DNA of 64,000 nt from Candidatus Brocadiaceae bacterium. Lineage in GTDB: Bacteria > Planctomycetota > Brocadiia > SM23-32. This document shows positions 17,451 to 25,900 of this stretch, piece after piece (the first letter of the stretch is position 1; every line of letters starts with the position of its first letter). Position numbers and translations under genes: made by a program. The DNA is taken from contig JAAYEJ010000042.1 in the NCBI GenBank assembly GCA_012728835.1, positions 1 through 64,000 on the forward strand. Direction: 5' to 3'. Under the pieces are notes generated by a model. That model saw only the letters and a list, made by a program, of their open reading frames with translations. It ran no database searches and was not told the DNA's origin.

Positions 17451-18458
17451 GTGTTGCCAGGCCGCGCCCCACACTGCCGGTCCACGCACGCCGCCATCTG
17501 GGCGCTGCTGACCGACGGGCTGCCCGCCGTGCTGACCTCCCACGCCCGTCTCGACGGCGACGCCGTCGGCTCGACCCTCGCGCTCTGGCACGCCCTGCGG
17601 AACGCCGGCGTGGAGGCGCATGTGTTCTTCGAGCCCCCCACGCCTGCCGTGTTCGACTGCCTGCCGGGCATGGAGATGCGGGCCTCGGACGTCTCGCAGT
17701 TGCCGCCGGCCCACCACCTCGTGGTGATCGACTGCAGCTCACTGGACCGAGCGGGCGAGCGGATCGCGCGCCTGCCGGGCCGGGCACAGACCGTCAACAT
17801 CGACCATCACGCCAGCAACACCCGCTTCGGCGACCTGAACTGCGTGGCCCCGACGGCCAGTTCCTCCGGCGAGATGGTCTACGCCCTGCTGGCCGCCAAC
17901 GGCGTGGCCCTGACCGCCGCCATCGCCGAATGCCTCTTCGCGGCCATCCTGACGGACACCGGCCGGTTCAGCCATCAGGACACGACGCCGGAGGCGCTGG
18001 AGGCGTGCGCGGAGTGCATCCGGGCGGGAGCGGCCCCCGACGAAGTGGCGCGGCAGGTCTTCCCGTCGCCCTCGCGCGCCCAGGTGGAACTGCGCAACAT
18101 GGCGATGGGCACGCTCCGCTTCCATGCCGACGGGCGCATCGCCAGCATGGCCGTGACCGCCGAGATGTTCGGGCGCACGGGGCTGGCCCCGGTCGACACG
18201 GAGGGCTTCGTGGAGGCCCTCATCGGCATCCGGGGCGTCTCGGCGGCCGTGCTGCTGAAGGAGATGCCCGGCGACGGCTGCGTCAAGGTGAGCATGCGCA
18301 GCAGGGACCCGGTCGACGCCTGCGCCGTCGCCGCCCTCTACGGCGGCGGAGGGCACAGGTACGCAGCGGGCTGCGAGATCGCCCAACCGACCGACGACGT
18401 CCGCCGCATGATCGTGGACCAACTGCGCAGGCACTTGCGCGCAACCAGTGCCGGGTGA
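17451..18458 (+). CDS. DHH/DHHA1 phosphoesterase (NrnA-like)
   Basis: About 335 residues. Family members degrade oligoribonucleotides (nanoRNase), pAp or linear dinucleotides. Motifs: SHARLDGDAVGS (motif I), VIDCSS, NIDHHASNT (the DHH box), LTDTGRF, and C-terminal GGGGHRYAAG of the DHHA1 domain. The start is uncertain. AAGGAG at 17442-17447 favours GTG 17451 or TTG 17454; ATG 17427 is an in-frame alternative without an RBS. No CBS or DRTGG regulatory domain is present, so this is the short NrnA/DhhP type. Confidence 0.88.
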   Translation: MLPGRAPHCRSTHAAIWALLTDGLPAVLTSHARLDGDAVGSTLALWHALRNAGVEAHVFFEPPTPAVFDCLPGMEMRASDVSQLPPAHHLVVIDCSSLDRAGERIARLPGRAQTVNIDHHASNTRFGDLNCVAPTASSSGEMVYALLAANGVALTAAIAECLFAAILTDTGRFSHQDTTPEALEACAECIRAGAAPDEVARQVFPSPSRAQVELRNMAMGTLRFHADGRIASMAVTAEMFGRTGLAPVDTEGFVEALIGIRGVSAAVLLKEMPGDGCVKVSMRSRDPVDACAVAALYGGGGHRYAAGCEIAQPTDDVRRMIVDQLRRHLRATSAG

Positions 18459-18521
18459 TATCGTCGGCGTATCGGACACCGCGTGAAACGCCGCCAATCG
18501 ATTTTTCCCATAGAGACCACC

Positions 18522-20408
18522 ATGGAGAGCCTTCTGGAATCAGTGCACTCGCCGGACGACCTGCGCACCTTGAGCACATCGCAACTGGAGGATCTGGCCG
18601 CCGAGGTGCGCCGGCTCATCATCGAGGTGGTCGGGCGAAACCGAGGCCATCTGTCCAGCAACCTCGGGACCGTTGAGCTGACGCTCGCCCTGCACCGCGC
18701 GTTCGACTTCGCCCGGGACCGCCTGGTCTGGGACTGCGGGCACCAGACCTACGCACACAAGATCCTCACCGGGCGGCGGGAGCGCTTCGCGACGCTGCGT
18801 CAGGAAGGCGGCGTGAGCGGATACGCCGACCCCCGCGAGAGCGCCTACGACACGTTCCATTTCGGCCACACGGCCACGAGCGTCAGCGCCGCCCTGGGGA
18901 TGGCCTGCGCCGACAAGACGCTCGGCAACGACCGCCGCACCGTGGCCGTCATCGGCGACGGCGCCATGGCCAGCGGAATGGCCTTCGAGGCGCTCAACCA
19001 CGCCGGCGAAACCGGCGCCGACCTGCTGGTCGTGCTGAACGACAACACCATGAGCATCTCGCGCTCGGTCGGCGCGATCGCCCGCTACCTGAGCAGGCTC
19101 CGCTCCAGTGCGCCCTACAAGGAGATCAAGCAGGACGTTCACGACCTGCTGAACCTGGTGCCTGCGGTGGGGCGGCGCTTCGACGCCCTCCTGTCCATGG
19201 CCGGGGAAGGCCTCCAGTCCGCCCTGACGCCCGGCGGGCTGTTCGTCGAACTGGGCTTCCACTACTACGGCCCCGTGAACGGACACAGCATCGGCGACCT
19301 GGTCAAGACCTTCGAGCACATCCGCCGCCTCCGGGGCCCCGTGCTCCTGCACGTCCTGACCGAAAAGGGCCACGGCTTCGAGCCCGCGCGCGCCAACCCC
19401 ACCCGCTTCCACAGCAGCGGCCGATTCGAACTCGCCGACGGCACCCTGTGCAGCGAGGAACCCTCCAACGGGACAAGCTACTCCCAGATCGTCGGCGACA
19501 CCCTCTGCCGGATGGCGCGGGAGGATCCGCGCATCGCCGCCATCACGGCCGCCATGCCCGACGGAACGGGGCTCAGCGGGTTCGCACGCGAGTTCCCCGA
19601 CCGCTTCTACGACGTCGGCATCTGCGAACAGCACGCCGTCGGCCTGGCCGGAGGACTCGTCCGGGCCGGCATGCGGCCGGCGTTCGCCGTCTACTCCACC
19701 TTCCTGCAGCGCGCCTACGACCAGCTCTTCCACGACATCGCGCTCCAGGCGGCCCCGGCCGTCTTCTGCATCGACCGCGCCGGCGTGGTCGGCTGCGACG
19801 GACCCACGCACCATGGTCTGAACGACATCGCCTACTGCCGGGCCATGAACGGCCTCGTCGTCATGGCTCCGAAGAACGCCGCCGAGCTGCGGCGCATGCT
19901 GGCACTCGCCATGGCCGGAGAGACCCCAGCGGCCGTCCGCTACCCTCGCGAGCCCATCGCCGACGAGGACGCCGCGTCAGAGGCCGCTGACTTCGAGGTC
20001 GGCCGGGCCGAGGTCTGCCGCCGCGGCGCCGACGCCGCCATCGTGGCCTACGGCGCCCTGGTACCGAGGGCGCTGGAGGCCGCGCAGATACTCTGCGAGG
20101 CCGACGGCATCGAGACCACCGTCATCAACGCCCGTTTCGCCCAGCCGCTGGACCTGGACACCATCGTGCCGGCCGTCGAAGGGCACGCGGCCGTGCTTCT
20201 GGCCGAGGACCATTCCGTCGCGGGCGGGTTCGGCTCGGCCGTGCTCGAGGCTCTGGCCGAACGGGGCGTCGCTGCGGGCCACGTCCGACAGGCCGCCGTG
20301 CCCCTGGCCCCCGTGGCGGCCGCTCCGCGCGAACGACAACTGGCGCTGCTGGAACTGGACGGCCAGGGGCTGGCCGCCCGCCTGCGACGACTGCTCGGGC
20401 AGGCCTGA
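18522..20408 (+). CDS. dxs: 1-deoxy-D-xylulose-5-phosphate synthase
   Basis: 628 residues. Thiamine-diphosphate enzyme joining pyruvate and glyceraldehyde-3-phosphate, the entry step of the MEP isoprenoid pathway. Visible: GHQTYAHKILTGR, the ThDP-binding VIGDGAMASGMAFEALNHAG, LNDNTMSIS, the transketolase-like GICEQHAVGLAGGL, and DRAGVVGCDGPTHHG. An in-frame GTG at 18483 would add 13 residues. ATG 18522 fits the family N-terminus (LLESVHSPDDLRTLS). It is followed 47 bp later by gltX on the same strand. Confidence 0.96.
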   Translation: MESLLESVHSPDDLRTLSTSQLEDLAAEVRRLIIEVVGRNRGHLSSNLGTVELTLALHRAFDFARDRLVWDCGHQTYAHKILTGRRERFATLRQEGGVSGYADPRESAYDTFHFGHTATSVSAALGMACADKTLGNDRRTVAVIGDGAMASGMAFEALNHAGETGADLLVVLNDNTMSISRSVGAIARYLSRLRSSAPYKEIKQDVHDLLNLVPAVGRRFDALLSMAGEGLQSALTPGGLFVELGFHYYGPVNGHSIGDLVKTFEHIRRLRGPVLLHVLTEKGHGFEPARANPTRFHSSGRFELADGTLCSEEPSNGTSYSQIVGDTLCRMAREDPRIAAITAAMPDGTGLSGFAREFPDRFYDVGICEQHAVGLAGGLVRAGMRPAFAVYSTFLQRAYDQLFHDIALQAAPAVFCIDRAGVVGCDGPTHHGLNDIAYCRAMNGLVVMAPKNAAELRRMLALAMAGETPAAVRYPREPIADEDAASEAADFEVGRAEVCRRGADAAIVAYGALVPRALEAAQILCEADGIETTVINARFAQPLDLDTIVPAVEGHAAVLLAEDHSVAGGFGSAVLEALAERGVAAGHVRQAAVPLAPVAAAPRERQLALLELDGQGLAARLRRLLGQA

Positions 20409-20455
20409 CCCGCCGGCAGGAACCGCCCCGCCGCAAGACCGCACAGGAGCCTTCG

Positions 20456-21922
20456 ATGAGTGACCATGCCGGCCCCGTCCGCGTTCGCCTGGCCCCCTCC
20501 CCGACCGGCGCCCCGCACGTCGGGACGGCCTACATCGGGCTGTTCGACCACGTCTTCGCCCGCCACGCGGGCGGCACCTTCGTGCTGCGCATCGAGGATA
20601 CCGACCGGGAGCGTTCGACCGCCGAGAGCGAGCAGGCCATCCTGGAGGCGCTGCGCTGGGTGGGGCTGCAGTGGGACGAGGGGCCGGACCGGGGCGGCCC
20701 ATGCGGCCCGTATCGCCAGAGCGAGCGCCTGGACCTGTACGCGCGCCGGGCCGCCCAGCTGCTGGACGCCGGCGCCGCCTACCGCTGCTTCTGCACGCCG
20801 GACGAACTGGCCGCACGCCGGGAACAGCGCCGGAAACAGGGCGGCGGGGGCTTCGGCTACGACCGGCTCTGCCGCCACCTGCCGGCGGACCTCGTGGCCC
20901 GCAAGCTGGAGGCCGGAACGCCGCACGTGGTGCGCCTGAAGGTACCCACCGAGGGCGAGACGAGCTTCTGCGACATCGTGCGCGGCACGGTGACGATGGC
21001 CAACGCCGAGATCGACGACCAGGTGCTCCTCAAGAGCGACGGGTTCCCCACCTACCATCTGGCCAACGTCGTCGACGACCGGCTCATGGGCATCACGCAC
21101 GTGATCCGGGCCGAAGAGTGGATCTCGTCCACGCCCAAGCACGTGCTGCTCTACCAGGCATTCGGGTGGGAGCCGCCGCAGTTCGTGCACATGCCCCTGC
21201 TGCGCAATGCCGACCGGTCCAAGATCAGCAAGCGCAAGAACCCCACGTCGCTGCTCTGGTACCGCACCGAGGGATATCTGCCCGAGGCGCTGCTGAACTT
21301 CCTCGCCCTCATGGGCTGGTCGCTGGGCGAGGAGCAGGAGGTATTCGGCCTGGATGAGATGGTGCGGTGCTTCTCGTGGGACCGCGTCAAGACGAGCGGC
21401 CCGGTCTTCGACCTGCAGAAGCTGGAGTGGCTCAACGGCGAGTACATCCGCGCCCTGTCCCCGGAGGAACTGCTCGAACGCGTGCTGCACGAACCCTACA
21501 CGCGCCACGTCGATGCGCCGGCCGACTTCCTGCTGAGGATCGTCCCCCTGGTGCAGGAGCGGCTCAAGCGGCTGGCGCAGTTCGACGAATGGACCGGCTT
21601 CTTCTTCGCCCGCGAGCCCTACGACGCCGCAGACCTCATCCCACGCAAGGAGGACGCCGCCTTTGTGCGCAACGCACTGCCCGCCGCCCGGCAGGCGCTG
21701 GCCGAGCTGCCCGAGTGGACGGCCGACGCGATGGAGCAGGCCGTCCGCGCCGTGGCCGAGCAGGGCGGCTGGAAGCGCGGCTCCCTCTACATGGCCCTGC
21801 GCGTGGCCGTGACCTGCCGGAAGGTCAGCACTCCCCTGTTCGAGACCATGGAGGTGCTCGGCAAGGACGAATGCCTCGGCCGGCTGGATGACGCGCTCGC
21901 ACGCGCCGATGGCCTGCCTTAG
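20456..21922 (+). CDS. gltX: Glutamyl-tRNA synthetase
   Basis: 488-residue class I aminoacyl-tRNA synthetase. The HIGH-type motif reads PSPTGAPHVGTA near the N-terminus and the KMSKS loop reads SKISKRK. RIEDTDRERS confers glutamate recognition. The C-terminal helical anticodon-binding region is complete. RBS AGGAG lies about 8 bases before the ATG. The stop codon at 21920-21922 abuts a 129-bp inverted-repeat element. Whether the enzyme is discriminating or not cannot be read from the sequence. Confidence 0.95.
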   Translation: MSDHAGPVRVRLAPSPTGAPHVGTAYIGLFDHVFARHAGGTFVLRIEDTDRERSTAESEQAILEALRWVGLQWDEGPDRGGPCGPYRQSERLDLYARRAAQLLDAGAAYRCFCTPDELAARREQRRKQGGGGFGYDRLCRHLPADLVARKLEAGTPHVVRLKVPTEGETSFCDIVRGTVTMANAEIDDQVLLKSDGFPTYHLANVVDDRLMGITHVIRAEEWISSTPKHVLLYQAFGWEPPQFVHMPLLRNADRSKISKRKNPTSLLWYRTEGYLPEALLNFLALMGWSLGEEQEVFGLDEMVRCFSWDRVKTSGPVFDLQKLEWLNGEYIRALSPEELLERVLHEPYTRHVDAPADFLLRIVPLVQERLKRLAQFDEWTGFFFAREPYDAADLIPRKEDAAFVRNALPAARQALAELPEWTADAMEQAVRAVAEQGGWKRGSLYMALRVAVTCRKVSTPLFETMEVLGKDECLGRLDDALARADGLP

Positions 21923-22051
21923 CAGCCCGTTGAAGAAGTCCTTTTGTGTGGCACAGGCGCCCTCGCCCGTGCGTTCCCGGCTGCAGTGAGGCCGTTCCAG
22001 ACCTGGACCAACAGCCCAGGGGCGGCTGTTCCACACTTCTTCATCGGGCTG
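21923..22051 (+). repeat. 129-bp nested inverted-repeat element, copy R1
   Basis: Terminal inverted repeats CAGCCCGTTGAAGAAG (21923-21938) and CTTCTTCATCGGGCTG (22036-22051) differ at one position. Just inside lies a second inverted pair: GTGTGGCACAGGCGCCC against the complement of GGGGCGGCTGTTCCACAC. The whole element can fold into one long hairpin. It starts on the base after the gltX stop and is closely similar to R2 (51851-51978). There is no ORF of its own. It is probably a MITE- or REP-like unit. Confidence 0.8.
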
Positions 22052-22134
22052 TCAGCGCACGGGTCGATTCCGGCGCCCCCGGGGGGATTTCGGCGGCACC
22101 GGCACGGATTGGACTCCTCGACGACGCCTTATTT

Positions 22135-22160
22135 AAGCACTTGCAGCCAAAGCACTTGCA
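22135..22160 (+). repeat. Tandem 11-bp direct repeat upstream of the GGDEF gene
   Basis: AAGCACTTGCA occurs at 22135-22145 and exactly again at 22150-22160 (15-bp period). It lies 44 bp upstream of a sigma-70-like promoter. It could be a paired protein-binding site, or chance in an AT-richer stretch. Confidence 0.45.
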
Positions 22161-22203
22161 CCATCCCATCGCACGTATGGCCCCCCGGCGCTCCCCCGCC
22201 GTT

Positions 22204-22233
22204 TTGACTCCCCCGCAGCCGATGCCCTACCAT
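22204..22233 (+). promoter_or_regulatory. Candidate promoter for the GGDEF gene
   Basis: TTGACT (22204-22209) and TACCAT (22228-22233), 18-bp spacer. A transcript from here would begin near 22240, downstream of the in-frame ATG 22222, which supports the TTG 22303 start. Confidence 0.45.
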
Positions 22234-22302
22234 GGTACCTGTGGGCACGGCGTGTGCCCCGTTCGACAGACTCGCAGCCATGGCCCGTCGGGAGCCCCGT
22301 TC

Positions 22303-23568
22303 TTGCGCGCAGCACTCACGAACATAGGGGTCCTCATCTGCACCATCGCCGCCGCCGGCTGCGGGCTCCTGGCCGCCCGGTTCCTGCTGGACACGCCTCT
22401 GTTCGACCACCCGATGCTGAGCAGCCGACTCGTGCTGGCGGTGCCGGCCGGCCTCGGCTGCGTGGCGGGGCTCTACGGGATCGTGGCGACGGTGCTGCTG
22501 GCCACACGCCACGCGAAGGCCGAACGGCTGGAGGCCCGCCTGCAGGCGCTTCAGACGCGCGCCGTCGAACTGGAGTCGCGCCACCGGAGCCAGCGTGCCC
22601 GGATCGACGAGCTGTCCACACTGCGCGAAGCGGCCACGATCGTCAACAACGAGAGCGAGTTCGCGATCATCGCGGAGAAGCTCCTGGAGCTGATCCACGC
22701 CCTGCTGAGGCCCTGTGAGACCGTCATCCTGCTGCGAGACGAGCGCAAGGGCCAGATGAGCCCGTTCGCGCGGTATGCGGACGGCAAGGCACACACGGGC
22801 CGGAAGGCCGCCGCCGCGCGCCTGCCGCATTTCCAGATCGCCGAGTTCGAGAGCCACAGCGTCATTGCACGCGTGCAGGCCGGCGCCCTGCACGCCGTCC
22901 TGCCGCTGAAGGTGGAAGACGAGATCCACGGCGTCCTGGTCCTCGCCTGGCGCAAGGACCCACGGGAACCGGCCCGGCAGGTGGAGGAGTTCAACCGCAC
23001 CCGCCGGCCCGTCCTCATGGAGATCGCCCACCACATCAGCCTGGCCGTCAAGGCCAAGCACCTGCACACCAGGGCGGTGGTGGACGGCCTGACCAGCCTC
23101 TTCTCACGCAGCCACTTCGACGCCCAGATGCAGGCGGCCATCGAGCTGGCCGCGCGCACGCACGAGCCCTTCTCGCTGATCGTGATCGACATCGACCACT
23201 TCAAGAAGATCAACGACACGCACGGGCACGCAACCGGCGACGTCGTCCTGATGCGCGTGGCCGATCGCGTCCGTGCCGTCCTGCGCAAATACGATTCGGC
23301 CTATCGGTACGGCGGGGAGGAACTGGCGGTGCTGCTGCCGCGCACGCGCCTGAGCCAGGCGGCCGCCACGGCCGAGCGCCTGCGGGCGACGATCGAGGCG
23401 CGGCGCTTCCGCGGCGCCGCCGGTTCCCTGGTGCCCGCAACCGTCAGCCTCGGCGTGGCCCAGTACGAACCGTCGGATGACGCCGACTCGGTCTTCGCCC
23501 GCGCCGACGAATGCCTCTACCGGGCCAAGGAGTCCGGCCGCAACCGCGTGGTCTCCACCGCGGCCTGA
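22303..23568 (+). CDS. Membrane diguanylate cyclase (2 TM, GAF-like, GGDEF)
   Basis: About 421 residues, making cyclic di-GMP from two GTP. Two hydrophobic helices lie near the N-terminus, then a coiled coil (ERLEARLQALQTRAVELE), a GAF-like sensor region, and a complete GGDEF domain. The active site is RYGGEEL, DIDHFKKINDTHGH is intact, and the inhibitory I-site RKYD lies exactly five residues before GGEEL, so product feedback is expected. The chosen TTG start has GGGAG 8 bases upstream. ATG 22222 is an alternative but would precede the likely transcription start. The signal sensed is unknown. Confidence 0.88.
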   Translation: MRAALTNIGVLICTIAAAGCGLLAARFLLDTPLFDHPMLSSRLVLAVPAGLGCVAGLYGIVATVLLATRHAKAERLEARLQALQTRAVELESRHRSQRARIDELSTLREAATIVNNESEFAIIAEKLLELIHALLRPCETVILLRDERKGQMSPFARYADGKAHTGRKAAAARLPHFQIAEFESHSVIARVQAGALHAVLPLKVEDEIHGVLVLAWRKDPREPARQVEEFNRTRRPVLMEIAHHISLAVKAKHLHTRAVVDGLTSLFSRSHFDAQMQAAIELAARTHEPFSLIVIDIDHFKKINDTHGHATGDVVLMRVADRVRAVLRKYDSAYRYGGEELAVLLPRTRLSQAAATAERLRATIEARRFRGAAGSLVPATVSLGVAQYEPSDDADSVFARADECLYRAKESGRNRVVSTAA

Positions 23569-23578
23569 CGCCCCCCCG

Positions 23579-24595
23579 TCACAGCAGCAGGCCCGTCGTC
23601 TCCGGCAGGCCGAACATGCAGTTCATGTTCTGGACGGCCTGCGAAGCGGCCCCCTTCATCAGGTTGTCGATGGCGGCGGTGGCCACGACGCGGATCCCCT
23701 TGCGCGCCACGACGGCCACGTCGCAGCAGTTCGTGAACGCCACGTCCTTCGTGCGCGGCTGCTGCCCGGGCGGGCAGACGCGCACGAACGGCTCATCGGC
23801 GTAGAAGCTCTCCAGAAGCCCCTGAAGCTCGTCGTCGCCGACCGGCCGCGTCAGGCGCGCGTGCACGGTGCTCAGTATCCCGCGGTCCATCGGCACCAGA
23901 TGCGCGACGAACGTCACGTTCGGCTCGCACCCGCCGGCCAGCACCAGCACGTGCTCCATCTCGGGCTCATGGCGATGGCCGGCCACGTTGTAGGCCCGCA
24001 CGTCCTCGTTGCACTCGCAGAACATGCTGCCGGCCGTCGGCTTGTTCCCGCTGCCGCTGACGCCGCTGTCGGCGTCGACGATGACGTCCCTGCAGTCGAC
24101 GATCTTCGCCTGGACCAGCGGCGCGAGCACCAGGGCCACGCCGGTGGGATAGCAGCCCGGGTTTGCCACGAGGTCGGCGCCGGCCACGTCGCGGCGGAAC
24201 AGCTCGGGGATGCCGTAGACGGCGCGCTGGACGTTCTCGGGGTCCTCGTGCTTGCCGTACCATGCCTCGTAGAGCCCCAGGTCGGGCAGCCGGTAGTCGG
24301 CACTGAAGTCCACGCAGCGCACCCCTGCGTCCAGGTACTCGGGCACGAACTGCTGCGCCAGCCCGTGGGGCACGGTGAAGAAGGCCACGTCCGGCTTCTC
24401 CGGCACGTCGTCCACGTGCATCCCCAGCACGGGCAGGTCGCAGAGCCCGCGCAAGGACGTGAAGACCTCCGAGATGCGGGGATTCCCCTCCCGGCGCCCG
24501 CCGAGGTGCATGATCTCGGCCTCGGGATGGCGGGCCAGGATCCGGATGAGTTCCCGGCTGGTGTAAGCGGTGGCGCCGACGATGCTGATCTTCAT
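23579..24595 (-). CDS. argC: N-acetyl-gamma-glutamyl-phosphate reductase
   Basis: 338 residues. NADPH-dependent reduction of N-acetylglutamyl phosphate in arginine synthesis. N-terminal GATAYTSRELIRIL is the dinucleotide loop and Cys148 in NPGCYPTG is the catalytic residue. SGSGNKPT and GHRHEPEM (active-site His) are intact. The start overlaps the end of the upstream methyltransferase by 4 bp. Other arg genes are not adjacent; an ArgA-like acetyltransferase lies at 40716. Confidence 0.94.
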   Translation of the reverse strand: MKISIVGATAYTSRELIRILARHPEAEIMHLGGRREGNPRISEVFTSLRGLCDLPVLGMHVDDVPEKPDVAFFTVPHGLAQQFVPEYLDAGVRCVDFSADYRLPDLGLYEAWYGKHEDPENVQRAVYGIPELFRRDVAGADLVANPGCYPTGVALVLAPLVQAKIVDCRDVIVDADSGVSGSGNKPTAGSMFCECNEDVRAYNVAGHRHEPEMEHVLVLAGGCEPNVTFVAHLVPMDRGILSTVHARLTRPVGDDELQGLLESFYADEPFVRVCPPGQQPRTKDVAFTNCCDVAVVARKGIRVVATAAIDNLMKGAASQAVQNMNCMFGLPETTGLLL

Positions 24596-25728
24596 TGGCT
24601 GATCCTCTGGCCAGGCGGCTCGCGCCGCTCACAGGCCCCCTGCCGGGGCCGGTCCGGTGGTTCCGCCGCCTCCTCCAGAAGGCGGATGATCTTCGGTCGT
24701 GCGCGGAACGTCCGCGCGAACTCCCGGGCCGCCTCCGCACACCATGCCAGAGGGCGGCCCGTCCACTGCGCCTGTATCAGCAGGTTCTTGGGGGAGACGT
24801 CGGCTTCCGTGAACCGCAGCACCTTCACACGGTAGCCGACCGCCTCCATCACGAGGCATCGCAGCCCGTCCGTCACCGCGTCCGCCAGCCGCTGCTCCAG
24901 CAGCCCGTACCGCGACATCCACGCCAGCGGATGGTCCTCCCACTGGTGCCGCAGCTCGTGCTGGCAACACGGCGCGACGAACAGCAGCGGCGCCCGGCAC
25001 CGCCAGGCGATCGCCAGAACGTCGTCCGAGAGCGTGTCGCACGCGTGAAGCCCCAGCACCACGTCCCAGCTTCCCGCAGGCGACGACCAGCCGGCCAGGT
25101 CGCCCACCTCGAACGTGCATCCCTGCCAGCCAAGGCCCTCCGCAATCCGGCGGCTCTTCTCCACCAGCTCCGGTTCGGAATCGACCCCGTGAAGACGGAC
25201 GCGGCGCCCGAGCAGCCGAAGCTGGTCCACAAGGAAGAGCCCCAGGTAGCTGCGCCCGCACGCCAGGTCCAGAAGCCGCACCGGGGCGCCCTCGCCGCCG
25301 CCGAGCGCGTCGAGCACGATCCGGCCGAACTGGCCGGCCTGGCGGAACTTACCCCTGCGCTTCGAACGCGGGATGCCCAGGGCGTCCATCAGCGCCCCGG
25401 CGTCGGCCGCGGCCGCGGCCGCCTCGGCCGGCGCACTCCCCCGGGCAACCGCCAGGCGACGAACGCGCACCGCGCCGCCCCGCACGTCGTAGACGACGGT
25501 CTGCCCGTCCAGCCGGCATTCCACCGTCTGCCAGCGGTCGCCGAGCCCGGCCTCGATTCGCGCGGCCAGATCGTCGCCGGCCAGGCGAGCCGCGCCGTCG
25601 GGCCCCGCCCACCCGCCGCTGCCGGTGCGCTCCAGCACGACGGCCCCCCCGCCGGCGTCGTACAGCAGGACACGCCGGCAGGAGCCGTCCGACAGGGTTG
25701 CCTTCAGACCCAGAATCGCCGCCGCCAC
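24592..25728 (-). CDS. SAM-dependent methyltransferase (Methyltransf_32-like)
   Basis: 378 residues. The class I SAM fold begins at LLDLACGRSYLGLFL, with acidic HGVDSEPELVEKS for ribose binding and LGLHACDTLSDD after it. A CCQHELRHQ motif resembles the METTL25/RRNAD1-type Methyltransf_32 group. The N-terminal 130 residues form a beta-rich domain, possibly for substrate recognition. The frame opens at GTG 25824, but a perfect TATAAT lies only 3 bp upstream of it. I therefore prefer GTG 25728, which has GGGGAGGG 8 bases upstream. The end overlaps argC by 4 bp. The substrate is unknown. Confidence 0.75.
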   Translation of the reverse strand: MAAAILGLKATLSDGSCRRVLLYDAGGGAVVLERTGSGGWAGPDGAARLAGDDLAARIEAGLGDRWQTVECRLDGQTVVYDVRGGAVRVRRLAVARGSAPAEAAAAAADAGALMDALGIPRSKRRGKFRQAGQFGRIVLDALGGGEGAPVRLLDLACGRSYLGLFLVDQLRLLGRRVRLHGVDSEPELVEKSRRIAEGLGWQGCTFEVGDLAGWSSPAGSWDVVLGLHACDTLSDDVLAIAWRCRAPLLFVAPCCQHELRHQWEDHPLAWMSRYGLLEQRLADAVTDGLRCLVMEAVGYRVKVLRFTEADVSPKNLLIQAQWTGRPLAWCAEAAREFARTFRARPKIIRLLEEAAEPPDRPRQGACERREPPGQRISQ

Positions 25729-25826
25729 GCCCGGCGCCCTCCCCTCACGCTCCGCCGGCGCGGTCCCGAACACGACACAGCACACCGATTGCGGGGGTTC
25801 GGGTACGAGAAGCCGGCATCCCACCC

Positions 25827-25854
25827 ATTATAGACGCCGCGGCCAACGGCGCAA
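25827..25854 (-). promoter_or_regulatory. Promoter for the methyltransferase-argC unit
   Basis: Minus strand: TTGCGC (25854-25849), 16-bp spacer, TATAAT (25832-25827). The -10 box is perfect. A start site near 25820 rules out translation from GTG 25824. Confidence 0.5.
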
Positions 25855-25900
25855 CCGCCCGGGAGTCGAGACGGTGCGGGCAGGCGCGCTCCCCGCGCCC

